A DNA stretch of 64,000 nucleotides from Sulfurospirillum oryzae (GCF_025770725.1 NZ_JANZKZ010000001.1:1-64000); one strand, 5' to 3'; positions 17,329 to 25,867 are shown, counted from the stretch's first letter. The notes: generated by a model from the sequence alone, not told the origin. Translations and numbers: made by a program.

Positions 17329-18234
17329 ATGAAAGATTATAGTAGACCTTTGCATGAAATTCCTCTTGCATATGATTTTTTAACTAGAGTTCTAAAATTA
17401 GCAGAATCTGAGAAAACTGGAGATAAAGCTCTAAAAATAACAACTGCAGAACAGTTATTAAAAAATGCAAAAACAAAATCAACTTTAAACGATGATAGCG
17501 TTAGACATCCTTCTTATATGGCTAAAAAAGACCGCCAAAAATTAAGAACAACAATTTTCGAAGAATTAATTACACAAAAAAGATTAGATAATGATGATAA
17601 TATTAAACTTGGCGATGGTGGTGCCTTACCCAAAAGTGATTTAAAATTTGAATCCCAAGCCTTTATAATAATAGGTCTTCCTGCAGCAGGGAAATCTACA
17701 ATTGCAGAAAAGATAGCAGATACTTATGGTGCCTGTATACTAGACTCCGATTATGCAAAAAGAAAATTTCCTGAATTTACGTGTCCTCATGGAGCATCAA
17801 TAGTTCATGAAGAATCATCACTAGTTATATTAGGAGATGATAAAATGCCTGACGAGCTTTCGGTTAAGGAATACATGATATTGCAAAAAGCCAATATTAT
17901 TATTCCAAAAATTGGATATAATGTGGACTCAATAAAGACTATGAGAGATTATCTAATATCTAAAAAATATAAAGTTCATTTAATTCTTGTCAGTGTAGAT
18001 AAAGAAACTTCTACTAAAAGAGCCTTAGATAGATTTGTAAGAACTGATAGGTATGTACCTTTAGCTTTAATATTTGATACATACTCAAATGATCCAATGC
18101 TGACTTACTATAGACTAAAAGATTGTGAGAACTGGGGATCAATTGGAAAAATATCTACAGAAGGAGAACATCCTGAAGTAATATACAATAAAAATAATAG
18201 TCCTGTAGAAATATGGAGTATAAAAGATGAATAA
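17329..18234 (+). CDS. zeta-toxin-like P-loop kinase
   Basis: 301 residues. The kinase part has Walker A GLPAAGKST (about 116-124), then ILDSDYAKRKFPE and a HEESS-type block (GASIVHEESS, about 158-167), which match zeta/PezT kinases (Asp for substrate, H-x-S-S region). Such kinases phosphorylate UDP-N-acetylglucosamine or a related nucleotide and are toxins. There is no epsilon-type antitoxin gene before it. The first ~110 residues have no recognised domain and could hold a built-in inhibitor. A short basic protein overlaps its end by 8 bases. The gene is AT-rich compared with the core genes, fitting recent transfer. Confidence 0.75.
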   Translation: MKDYSRPLHEIPLAYDFLTRVLKLAESEKTGDKALKITTAEQLLKNAKTKSTLNDDSVRHPSYMAKKDRQKLRTTIFEELITQKRLDNDDNIKLGDGGALPKSDLKFESQAFIIIGLPAAGKSTIAEKIADTYGACILDSDYAKRKFPEFTCPHGASIVHEESSLVILGDDKMPDELSVKEYMILQKANIIIPKIGYNVDSIKTMRDYLISKKYKVHLILVSVDKETSTKRALDRFVRTDRYVPLALIFDTYSNDPMLTYYRLKDCENWGSIGKISTEGEHPEVIYNKNNSPVEIWSIKDE

Positions 18235-18466
18235 AATGAGAAAAAAAAATTTATTTAAAACTAAAACTGGGGGGAGAAATAAAAATTTTATAAAAGCCTT
18301 TGCTTCTACTCCTAGAATAGAAAGAATGGCAGTTTATATAGAGAACCTTAACATGATTTACAAACAAGATATACTTGAAGCTAAATTATTTTCAAAAGAA
18401 TCATCTAAAGATAGAGAAGAAATACTCAGAGTCAAATATGCTAAATATAATGTAAAAAGAATGTAG
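18227..18466 (+). CDS. small basic protein coupled to the zeta-like kinase
   Basis: 79 residues, Lys/Arg-rich at the start (MNKMRKKNLFKTKTGGRNKN) and helical later. It overlaps the kinase gene by 8 bases, so it is translated together with it. I do not recognise the family. Its position fits an antitoxin or modulator of the kinase, although zeta antitoxins are normally upstream and acidic to neutral. Confidence 0.5.
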   Translation: MNKMRKKNLFKTKTGGRNKNFIKAFASTPRIERMAVYIENLNMIYKQDILEAKLFSKESSKDREEILRVKYAKYNVKRM

Positions 18467-18521
18467 AGATAATTTGAAAAATAGGTTGTCTAATTAAACC
18501 GAATTTTATATTAAGTATATC

Positions 18522-18726
18522 TTATACATATTCTTCAAGCCATTCTATATCTTCAAAACTAAAACCGTGTCTAAGTAGCAACATTTCTTTTTCAGTATTT
18601 GTACCATATTTTATATAATTTTTTATTATTAGAACCCTATCATCATCACAGTTTTTTTTCATAATAAATTTGTAATGCAACGCAAATTGGATCAGCTAAA
18701 GATAAAAATATAACTTTGTCTAAATT
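18522..18726 (-). pseudogene. 3' remnant of a HamB-like helicase gene
   Basis: Read on the reverse strand, 18726-18657 gives LDKVIFLSLADPICVALQIYYEKK and, after a one-step frame change, 18657-18522 gives IIKNYIKYGTNTEKEMLLLRHGFSFEDIEW to a TAA. Both parts align with the C-terminus of the helicase at 19170 (FDKVISFSLSDVFMATFKIY and LLRFGTNNTAHMLLMRYGIPPENV). It is the frameshifted tail of a second, diverged helicase gene, cut at the junction with the next integrase fragment. No start or ATPase part remains. Confidence 0.75.
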
Positions 18727-19056
18727 AAAGAAGCGCTACAATTTCACAAGTAAACTGCCAAAAGTGAATTATGGGTCTTTCCTAATGAACAAACGCTTCA
18801 ACCATACTTCGAGTCACGTCCAATCGTGAAAACGTATTTAAAGCCCCTTTTAGAGCGTTTAAACATCACTTACAAAACTCTCTATGCCACTCGCCACAGC
18901 TTTGCAAGTTCAGTTGTTGAGAATAATATGCCTATTACGCTTGCTCAGAAGTATTTAGGACATACTAAGCTCTCTACTACTATGGATTACTACGTTAAAA
19001 ATGGCTTGATGGATGTGGCGAATATTGATAAAGGGATTGATAGGTTGTTTGCGTAG
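18727..19056 (+). pseudogene. tyrosine integrase 3' fragment (copy 2)
   Basis: It matches the last 110 codons of the intact integrase (30874-32079). The copy joins abruptly to the helicase remnant at about 18727 and carries an in-frame TAA where the intact gene has CAA (at 18751), so even the fragment is broken. It keeps TRHSFAS and GHTKLSTTMDYY. Behind it the AACCCGTT-type repeat appears again (19080). Confidence 0.9.
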
Positions 19057-19079
19057 TTAAGAGTTTTTAGGTGAGTACT

Positions 19080-19109
19080 GACCCGTTGGATGTTGAGTTC
19101 TGACGGGTT
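19080..19109. repeat. AACCCGTT-type repeat after integrase copy 2
   Basis: GACCCGTTGGATGTTGAG and the inverted half GACGGGTT match the repeat after the intact integrase at 32118-32155, here with only one of the two tandem units. Confidence 0.6.
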
Positions 19110-19169
19110 CGCAATGGTTTTTGTTCTTTGTTAATAATTGCATCAACGCAGAGTCTCATTGTAATTAAA

Positions 19170-21452
19170 TCATGGTAAATACCAATCAACTAAATGTCGA
19201 ATATAGGCAGGTGCTTGCTCAACTTCTTTTTTGAATATTATATTTTCTTCATTGATAGACTGAATATATGGACTGATTTCAGTAACATTTTCAGGAGGAA
19301 TTCCGTATCTCATTAGAAGCATATGCGCTGTATTATTCGTGCCAAATCGTAAGAGCTCAATCATTTTTTTTGCTCGCTCATCTTGCGTATCTTCTTGATA
19401 AATCTTAAATGTAGCCATAAAAACATCAGATAACGAGAAAGATATCACTTTATCAAAATAATCATAGGTATCAAAGATAACAGCATCATAACTTACATTT
19501 TTTGCTGGAATATCTTTAAATAACGAATACTCTTTTTTAAGAGTACTTTTAGGTAAAGATTCTGCAGGTTGCGAAAATCCAGCCATTCCCTTATGTTTTT
19601 CATCACGTTTTGAAAGATTACTATATATAATGCCCACAATTTCACGGAATGATCGACCTTGGATCATTTGTAAAAATATTGAAATTGCCTTACGAAATAC
19701 TGCATTTTCTCCATCATATAATTGTCGATTTATTGAAGCTTCAAATATAATACGAAAGGATTTTTGTATTTGTTCTTTATATTGTTGATTCCAAACACCA
19801 GTAGTATTTTCTTTAATGGTATGACCTTCTCTATAAAGGATATCTAAAATAATTTTCGCATGATTTAGGACATTTGGACTGGATAATCTTTCCACTGTTG
19901 AGATTGGAATATGCTTCTCATCATCAAAAGTTTCAGAACGTATGGCTTCTATTAATTCCTTAGAATCTGAATTCAAATCATCAATTGGAGTGTCAATAAC
20001 TGATTTTTCATCTAATACAAAATCATCATTTATACGTTCCATAAAAATTTTAGGACGTTTTGTAAAAACATAGCCATAATCAAACTTGTTTTCCATAGAT
20101 GATCGCCCTGCTCTGCCTATCAAATTCTTAAATGCAAGTGATCTATCCTGCTCATTTTCACCGATAAGACGATTGGATTCTAGCCACACAATATCAAATG
20201 GCATATTTACACCTTGAGCTAAGGTGCTTGTTGCAAAACAAATTTTTGCATATCCATTTCTAATAAAATCTTCAACAAGAAATCTCACTTCAAGAGGTAC
20301 TGAACCATGATGAATCACAACTCCTCTTTGTAAAAGTGAAACTAGTTTCGAATTATGACCATTTTCATCAGCTCCTAATAAATGTGCTATGGTATTAATT
20401 ATTTCTACAGCATGCTCATTTATAATTTCAGGGAAAGTATTGATATATTTTTCAAAATTTTCGAGATACGTTCCATTATATATTGAGGCTTTGGAAACAA
20501 AAACTAAAACTGTATGATCTCCATTAAATGCAAAATCTTCAAATTTCCCTTGGAATTCAATACAATTTTTTTGCATGTGCCCATTTTCATGAAATGGAGA
20601 AAAGAAATAATCTTTACCATTACTATGCTCATATAAACATAATTTCCCTACAGAGCCATATGGATATGATCGTGCATAGCTACTTTCTTTTTGAAAAGCA
20701 TGCTTACTAATTTGAGCATTAGGATTTTCTACAAAGGGATGTGCAAATATAAGTTTAGCCTCTTTAAAATGCTTTTTGATTCTTCTAATAAGTACATCAA
20801 AGATGATACCTCGTTCTTTTTCTTCAGAAACTTGTGCTTCATCAAAGAAAAATACTTGAATATTTAATTTCAAACTAGAAGAAAAAATATCTCTCGCTCT
20901 TTCAGGGGTAAGAATAAATATTCTACGCAATTCTCTACTTGTAAAAATATTATCGACAAAAGAAGATATCATAACTCTTTTGTCACCTTTAAATTTTCGT
21001 TTCATGGTATTTACATATTCTGCAATTAATGCTCTTGATGGAACAATTACAACTGCATCACCATCTTGCGCTGCAATAAAATCACGAATTGAATAAGATT
21101 TCCCAGCACTTGTTGGTGCTGAGATAGAAATAACATTATAATCATCAAGTGCTCGTCTAATGCTTGCCTGAACTGGTGTCAAATAGGCACCATAATCTTT
21201 TTTATATTGCTCACCAATTCCAGAAAGCAAAAAAGAATAAATATCCTTTGGTTCTTTTATTTTATAAAATAACCCTAGTGCAAAAATTATTTTTTCTTCA
21301 AATTCTAAAAAGATCTCTGGATGAAATCTTTTATAATAACTGATACTTTCTAGTATTGAAGATTGTGCAGGTCCCTCTTTATGCAACAAATCAAGTAATT
21401 CAGAAAGATCTTGAAAAGGGTTTTTACTTTCTATAATATCTTTAATGCTCAA
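19170..21452 (-). CDS. HamB-like superfamily 2 helicase (Hachiman-type defence)
   Basis: 760 residues. Helicase motifs are in order: I SAPTSAGKS (about 111-119), Ia VIVPSRALIAEY, II FFFDEAQVSEE (about 200-210), III-like FAHPFVENP, IV-V HHGSVPLEVR and CFATSTLAQGVNMP, VI IGRAGRSS. The C-terminal ~200 residues are a separate helical region ending GTNNTAHMLLMRYGIPPENV. The upstream partner overlaps it by 4 bases and is a nuclease-like protein resembling HamA (DUF1837). In Hachiman, HamB senses damaged or foreign DNA and restrains HamA until triggered. AbpB of Escherichia coli is a close analogue. Which of the two names fits better needs a profile search. Confidence 0.8.
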   Translation of the reverse strand: MSIKDIIESKNPFQDLSELLDLLHKEGPAQSSILESISYYKRFHPEIFLEFEEKIIFALGLFYKIKEPKDIYSFLLSGIGEQYKKDYGAYLTPVQASIRRALDDYNVISISAPTSAGKSYSIRDFIAAQDGDAVVIVPSRALIAEYVNTMKRKFKGDKRVMISSFVDNIFTSRELRRIFILTPERARDIFSSSLKLNIQVFFFDEAQVSEEKERGIIFDVLIRRIKKHFKEAKLIFAHPFVENPNAQISKHAFQKESSYARSYPYGSVGKLCLYEHSNGKDYFFSPFHENGHMQKNCIEFQGKFEDFAFNGDHTVLVFVSKASIYNGTYLENFEKYINTFPEIINEHAVEIINTIAHLLGADENGHNSKLVSLLQRGVVIHHGSVPLEVRFLVEDFIRNGYAKICFATSTLAQGVNMPFDIVWLESNRLIGENEQDRSLAFKNLIGRAGRSSMENKFDYGYVFTKRPKIFMERINDDFVLDEKSVIDTPIDDLNSDSKELIEAIRSETFDDEKHIPISTVERLSSPNVLNHAKIILDILYREGHTIKENTTGVWNQQYKEQIQKSFRIIFEASINRQLYDGENAVFRKAISIFLQMIQGRSFREIVGIIYSNLSKRDEKHKGMAGFSQPAESLPKSTLKKEYSLFKDIPAKNVSYDAVIFDTYDYFDKVISFSLSDVFMATFKIYQEDTQDERAKKMIELLRFGTNNTAHMLLMRYGIPPENVTEISPYIQSINEENIIFKKEVEQAPAYIRHLVDWYLP

Positions 21453-22183
21453 TGTATAACTCCAACTAAATAAACATATTTAGCATTACTTGATGGAAAT
21501 GTCTTTCGCACACTCTCTAAAGCATTATTAAGAACTGTGAGAGGATTAACGGCATGTATGGAAAAAGCTGCAACAATACCAAAATCATCATTATCAAGAT
21601 TTTGAATTGCATTAGGGCTTGTTAGATTGATGAGATGTACTCTGTCTCTGAAATGTTTTTCTTCACAGATAAACCGATGAGCTTGTGATATAGCATTACC
21701 ATGTGGGCTGTCTGTGGAAGAAAATTTTGCTTCTCCAAAATTAATCATCTCGCTAGAGCATACAGTATGAAAATCGAAACCTTCATTTTGCTTTAGTTGT
21801 GGCTTCCAAAGTTCCGCAATTGGGAGTACATGATGAGCGAATAATACTTCTAATGCTCTTGCCGAGCCTATAGAGACCATTAATTCACCAAATTCACCAC
21901 CTAAACTACCAGATACACTAGTATGATTGAAAATTTCTACTAATTTGTTTGCTGTAGCTTCGACTGTCTTTTCATAAGAACGTTTAGTACCTTTATCAAG
22001 ACTCATCATCCAAGAACTATCTTGAACCTTTTTTGTCAGTTCAGATGCAATTTTTAAAATATCTGAGATATTAACAAGACATAATTTGACTGCTTCAATA
22101 TGAGGATTAGTGCCAACTTTCAGATAACTGCAACCCCAGTCTAAATCATATGTCGGAGTTTCATGTTTAAGTTCAATACTCAT
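21449..22183 (-). CDS. HamA-like PD-(D/E)XK nuclease (DUF1837 type)
   Basis: 244 residues, with no membrane segment. The middle shows GGEFGELMVSIGSARALE, then EGFDFH (about 153-158) and INFGEAKFSS (about 166-175); the Glu, Asp and E-x-K spacing fits the PD-(D/E)XK nuclease core of the DUF1837 proteins called HamA. HamA degrades DNA non-specifically when released by its helicase partner. The gene precedes the helicase and overlaps it by 4 bases (ATGA), the usual order in Hachiman pairs. It is divergent from the small gene at 22353. Confidence 0.72.
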   Translation of the reverse strand: MSIELKHETPTYDLDWGCSYLKVGTNPHIEAVKLCLVNISDILKIASELTKKVQDSSWMMSLDKGTKRSYEKTVEATANKLVEIFNHTSVSGSLGGEFGELMVSIGSARALEVLFAHHVLPIAELWKPQLKQNEGFDFHTVCSSEMINFGEAKFSSTDSPHGNAISQAHRFICEEKHFRDRVHLINLTSPNAIQNLDNDDFGIVAAFSIHAVNPLTVLNNALESVRKTFPSSNAKYVYLVGVIH

Positions 22184-22352
22184 GCAGACATATTTCCTTT
22201 GATTTTATTCTATCGATCAGGAACAAGGCGTATGCTAAAAGCTGCTTTACATTTTATGAAAATAAATCTAAATATTTCATTTTATCAAATATATGATATA
22301 AATTAATATTTTACAGCATATAGTGAATATAAAATAAATTAAAAGGACTTAT

Positions 22353-22661
22353 ATGGATTTATATGAAGAATATTTTAATAGTTTTGATGATCATGATTTT
22401 AGAAGATTAGTAAACCTTTTAGAGACTAAGGGGTATGTAATTGACACGAAAGATGGATTTAGCTCTGTGCAAATTAAACATATGACAGAAGATATGTTTG
22501 ATCAGTTATGTAAGAAATTTGAAATTAAAGCTGATATAACGTATTCAAAAACTGGTGGCTATTATCCAACAGAAGGAGGATATTCAATGCTCTTTAATAG
22601 CAATATTGTAGATTATGCCGAAGCTAAGAAGATTTTAGACCATAAAGTCATGGAGGAATAG
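22353..22661 (+). CDS. uncharacterised 102-residue protein
   Basis: An acidic, soluble protein (MDLYEEYFNSFDDHDFRRLVNLLETKGY...) with a helix-strand pattern and a Gly/Tyr-rich stretch (SKTGGYYPTEGGYSM). I do not recognise it. It has a good RBS (AAAAGGAC), is divergent from hamA with 169 bases between, and is the last gene before the right end of the left element. It may be cargo linked to the Hachiman pair or an independent passenger. Confidence 0.65.
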   Translation: MDLYEEYFNSFDDHDFRRLVNLLETKGYVIDTKDGFSSVQIKHMTEDMFDQLCKKFEIKADITYSKTGGYYPTEGGYSMLFNSNIVDYAEAKKILDHKVMEE

Positions 22662-22690
22662 AGATAGTTTAACTTAGAACACTCTATATT

Positions 22691-22927
22691 AACGGGTCAA
22701 CGGGTTAAAAACCCTTAAAAAAGTTTTTCCATTTCATACATCAGTGATATGAGGTAAAAAGTGAAGATAAAAGCAGAGTATTTTTCCGAGCCAAAAGTGA
22801 GCCAAATTGTGCCAAATTGTGCCAAAAATGGGTCAAAATTTAAGACCTCCGACGCCAGAGACAATAATTAAAAGTTATGATTGAGTTGTTGAAAAGTTCG
22901 ACAGGATAAGGATTTTTGAAGTTTAAG
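22691..22927. repeat. right end of element 1
   Basis: These ~237 bases match 39559-39788 almost base for base apart from scattered changes. They start with AACGGGTCAACGGGTT and hold a run of short direct repeats GAGCCAAA/GTGCCAAA with a 10-11-base period at 22788-22840. Such evenly spaced repeats close to an att core look like integrase arm-binding sites. The 22691-22716 part can also fold into a hairpin (GGGTT-AAAA-ACCC). No gene is seen in 22662-23091. Confidence 0.75.
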
Positions 22928-23100
22928 TGGTGTCAAGAGAGGGACTCGAACCCTCGACCTCCGGCTTATGAGTTTGATAATACAAAACACAGAGCCTATC
23001 GTAAGTCCTATGGAGTAAGTCTTTTGGCATGTTTATTGAGTCTTTTTTTGAGCCAAATCTTAAAGGCACTGCACTCGTGCCTAGTATAAAATCAAGCTAG
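22928..23100. repeat. internal att site and left end of element 2
   Basis: 22928-22972 is identical to the 3' half of tRNA-Met (39789-39833) and the next ~128 bases match the left end at 15164-15290. It is therefore both the right att of element 1 and the left att of element 2. GAGCCAAA recurs at 23050-23057. Confidence 0.88.
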
Positions 23101-23169
23101 AAAGGAATGAGCCTTCAATATATCTTGTTCACTTTCTGGCATCACAATATAATAATCATCTAGAATCAT
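23092..23169 (-). CDS. possible 25-codon ORF coupled to the Septu pair
   Basis: An ATG at 23169 overlaps the stop of the HNH gene (ATGA) and opens a 25-residue frame MILDDYYIVMPESEQDILKA... ending at a TGA inside the element's left end. The overlap suggests coupled translation, but the peptide may equally be the tail of a gene lost when the element end was formed. Confidence 0.3.
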   Translation of the reverse strand: MILDDYYIVMPESEQDILKAHSFLA

Positions 23170-23945
23170 CCATCATAATTAGTACGTTGTAAATAAGCTT
23201 CTGCGTCAACGCCGAAAAAACTTCGAATAGTGCTAAAAAAGCTGAAATAATTACCTGTCTCATCTTTTGAGAGTTGTACATCGACTAAGATACTTACAGA
23301 CTCTGCCATATCATTGTTAACTTGATATAATGCATCTAGCTGCAATCGCAAAATATTTATTACTTGTTCTCTCCATTTTACGAGTTTTGGAGAATTAAGG
23401 TTTAATCTATCTTCCTTTAGTGAATTTTCTGCTTTTCTTTTTATATCCCCTGTAATTGAAGCAGCTACCGACATGACACCCTCATTAGAGACTTCGAATA
23501 TCGGAGGATAAGCAGGTATTTCCAAAGGATTAAGAATTTCCTCATCCCAAATAAAATTATTCTTTAATATATCACTGTGTCTATGTCTAACGTTTTGAAT
23601 AAATCTATCTTCTCCTGAGATTGTTCTATGTTCACTACCACCATGGCAACAACCCAAAAGGTTTGTCCACTCCAAATTCCAGTTTTTTCCTTCATTAGGG
23701 TCATCACTTTTAGGATGAAAATGTTCTACTCTAAAATCAGGACGAATAGTGACATTATCACTAAATGATAGTTCACAGTAGCAACAAATATTGCCTTGAT
23801 CTTTTTTAATTTGTTCTATAACTATTTTATATCCATCCTGGCAATCATTCTTAAAGTCATCTTCCCAATCTTTTGTTAAATCACAATCAAGATCAATATA
23901 TTTTTTTAATTCTATTGGTATTGTCGATTTTTTTATTCTTTTCAT
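23166..23945 (-). CDS. PtuB-like HNH endonuclease (Septu-type defence)
   Basis: 259 residues. It has paired Cys (CCYCELSF, about 54-61), the HNH core RVEHFHPKS (about 72-80) and TNLLGCCHGGSEHRT (about 93-107). This layout is that of the retron/Septu HNH family (TIGR02646). It follows an AAA ATPase gene and overlaps it by 4 bases, the standard PtuA-PtuB order. PtuB is the DNA-cutting effector held by PtuA. No reverse transcriptase or retron RNA gene is nearby, so this is a plain Septu pair rather than a retron-linked one. Confidence 0.82.
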   Translation of the reverse strand: MKRIKKSTIPIELKKYIDLDCDLTKDWEDDFKNDCQDGYKIVIEQIKKDQGNICCYCELSFSDNVTIRPDFRVEHFHPKSDDPNEGKNWNLEWTNLLGCCHGGSEHRTISGEDRFIQNVRHRHSDILKNNFIWDEEILNPLEIPAYPPIFEVSNEGVMSVAASITGDIKRKAENSLKEDRLNLNSPKLVKWREQVINILRLQLDALYQVNNDMAESVSILVDVQLSKDETGNYFSFFSTIRSFFGVDAEAYLQRTNYDG

Positions 23946-25264
23946 CTGTTTTTTTGATACTCTTTTAATCTAATATCCATATCTGCTTTAAGAAGCTCTT
24001 TTTCTCTACCATATCCCCAATTATTTAATTCGCTCCTTAAAGCTTTTGCATCCGAACTATTATATTCATTTTGATCTACCATTTTTAAATATCTATTCAG
24101 TTTTTGTACTATTTCTAGATTTTGGGGTCGTTCATCTACTCCTAATATTTCTTTTAGAAGCTCATGACTTTTTGCACCATAAGAAAAATCAAAGATTTCT
24201 TTTTTAGGCTCCCCATTCTCTAATACTATCGCTTGTATATTTTTTGCTTCTACAGTAGTCAGAACTTGCGGACTATGAGTGGTAACTATAAATTGTACAT
24301 TTGGAAAAGTTCTTTGTAAATCTATCAAAATATTTTGTTGCCACCTTGGATGTAAGTGTAAGTCAACCTCATCGATCATAATAATTGCTTCGCTCTCAAG
24401 AGGATTACTCAAATGAGGATTTGCTTCTGACATTCTTGCCGCTATATCCATTACCATAGCTAAGACTGTTTTATAACCATCACTAAGCTGGTCTATTCGA
24501 TAAGATAACGTTTGTCCATTCATATTTTTATCTATCATGAACCTTAAAGGACGAGTTTCGATATGAGGATTTGAAAACTCTGGCAACATTGTTGTTATAG
24601 CATTACGCACTGCAGTAAGTTCTGGTAAAACAAAATCAAAATCTCTTTTTTCTTTTATCAGCCTACGCTCCTTATCCTCCATAGCGTCAAACCATTGAAA
24701 GAGTCTATGAAAATCTGCATCAGCATTAAGAGCACCATTTAATGCTTCAAAGCGCGAAAAATTCTTTTGAAAATTTCTTTTTCTAAGAGGCGAACGAAGC
24801 ACTGCTCTACTTGTACCATAATAAATAATTAGAGGAACATCAATATTATTATTTTGCTCATTAAGTTCATAAATTATTTCATCTACATAAGCGTAAAGAA
24901 GACCTAGTTCTTTAGCTGGTGGAATATTCTTTTTTGTTCCTTTTGCATTATCCCTTGATTGGGTTCTATCCCATACTATATTTTGGTAAGTATCTATTTG
25001 AATTCTCATATAAGGAGCTTTTTTTGTACTATCAGCATTTTCCAATCTCAAATCTTTTTCTTCAAAACTTTTACCAGAAACTTTTGGCATACGAGTAACC
25101 ATCGCTCCAAATCCTATGGCTATCGCATCCAATATAGTTGTTTTACCTATACCATTTTCAGCAACTATAACATTAAGTTTTTTGTCAAAATCTATATCAA
25201 AATATTTGTAATTCCTGAAGTTCGTAAGTTTAAGGGTTTTGATTTTCATATTTTGGATTCTCAC
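23942..25264 (-). CDS. PtuA-like SMC/OLD-type ATPase (Septu-type defence)
   Basis: 440 residues. Walker A is VAENGIGKTTILDA (about 34-47), the signature-like motif is QLSDGYKTV (about 258-266), Walker B is AIIMIDEVDLHLHPRWQ (about 296-312) and the H-switch is VTTHSPQVL. The proximal lobe starts with KTLKLTNFRNYKYFDI, the usual opening of RecF/OLD-like ATPases. In Septu, PtuA forms a ring that controls the HNH nuclease PtuB, whose gene overlaps it by 4 bases. The start used (25264) lies in MRIQNMKIKTLKL; the inner ATG at 25246 is also possible. Confidence 0.82.
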   Translation of the reverse strand: MRIQNMKIKTLKLTNFRNYKYFDIDFDKKLNVIVAENGIGKTTILDAIAIGFGAMVTRMPKVSGKSFEEKDLRLENADSTKKAPYMRIQIDTYQNIVWDRTQSRDNAKGTKKNIPPAKELGLLYAYVDEIIYELNEQNNNIDVPLIIYYGTSRAVLRSPLRKRNFQKNFSRFEALNGALNADADFHRLFQWFDAMEDKERRLIKEKRDFDFVLPELTAVRNAITTMLPEFSNPHIETRPLRFMIDKNMNGQTLSYRIDQLSDGYKTVLAMVMDIAARMSEANPHLSNPLESEAIIMIDEVDLHLHPRWQQNILIDLQRTFPNVQFIVTTHSPQVLTTVEAKNIQAIVLENGEPKKEIFDFSYGAKSHELLKEILGVDERPQNLEIVQKLNRYLKMVDQNEYNSSDAKALRSELNNWGYGREKELLKADMDIRLKEYQKNR

Positions 25265-25368
25265 ACTTTTATTTTAATTTTACGATCTATTTTATCTAAA
25301 TTGTTACTTTTCTGTACTTAGTGTTTATTTGATTTAATATTTTTTTACATCTAGTCTACAATAAATTC

Positions 25369-25439
25369 TCAAATGAAGTGTAATTGTCAGATAAAATATT
25401 CGAAACAGCTATATTTTTTTATATCTACACTTCATTTGA
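25369..25439. repeat. 71-base segment bounded by 14-bp perfect inverted repeats
   Basis: TCAAATGAAGTGTA (25369-25382) and TACACTTCATTTGA (25426-25439) flank a 43-base AT-rich core, between the gene at 25452 and ptuA. It could be a long-loop hairpin in the mRNA, an operator pair, or a tiny MITE-like insertion; no target duplication is visible. Confidence 0.6.
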
Positions 25440-25451
25440 CATTATTATCTT

Positions 25452-25775
25452 TTAACTTGCGGCGAAAACTCTCATAATCACAATATAGATAAGGAAAAAA
25501 CCTGACAATTGTGGTCCGTGGTTCCAAAAGAATCTTGTTTTAAAAGCTCCCCAAAGTGTACCATCAGTAAAGTATATATCAGGCATTGCATACAAACGTA
25601 TAGCATTACCAATAACAGCACCAACATAACCAATACCTAAAAAGGCAAATACGCCACCAGAAACTTTCAGGGTTTCAAGAATAGATGTTCCATGACTTAA
25701 CGCACCATAAAAAGTGTAACCTAAGACTGCGATCATCATCGCAAAAACAATCCACCCAACATTTAAAATCCTCAT
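25452..25775 (-). CDS. small inner-membrane protein
   Basis: 107 residues with three predicted membrane helices (about 7-25, 37-58, 88-105). I do not recognise the family. The RBS TAGGAG is clear. It is divergent from the XRE regulator at 25890, and the 114-base gap holds two copies of what looks like that regulator's operator, so the membrane protein is probably under its control. A holin-like, immunity or membrane-effector role in the element is possible but not shown. Confidence 0.7.
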   Translation of the reverse strand: MRILNVGWIVFAMMIAVLGYTFYGALSHGTSILETLKVSGGVFAFLGIGYVGAVIGNAIRLYAMPDIYFTDGTLWGAFKTRFFWNHGPQLSGFFLIYIVIMRVFAAS

Positions 25776-25811
25776 TTTAAACTCCTACATTGAATTAGAA
25801 TACTCCACCTA

Positions 25812-25829
25812 AACCCACTACAGTGGGTT
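25812..25829. promoter_or_regulatory. operator 1 for the XRE regulator (distal)
   Basis: AACCCACTACAGTGGGTT is an inverted repeat (7-bp arms, 4-base centre) 61 bases before the regulator start and 37 bases before the divergent gene's start. The same pattern recurs at 25868-25883. Confidence 0.6.
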
Positions 25830-25867
25830 GATGGAAAAACGTATTATAACTAAACTTAGTCAAAAAA

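Noticed and set aside
22788-22840. CRISPR array from the GAGCCAAA repeats
   Set aside because: Units are about 10 bases with 2-3-base spacing and no unique spacers, and no cas genes are near.
23166-25451. retron (Ec78-type) around the PtuA/PtuB pair
   Set aside because: No reverse transcriptase or msr/msd RNA is visible within several kilobases; the inverted repeat at 25369 is too short and lacks the retron layout.
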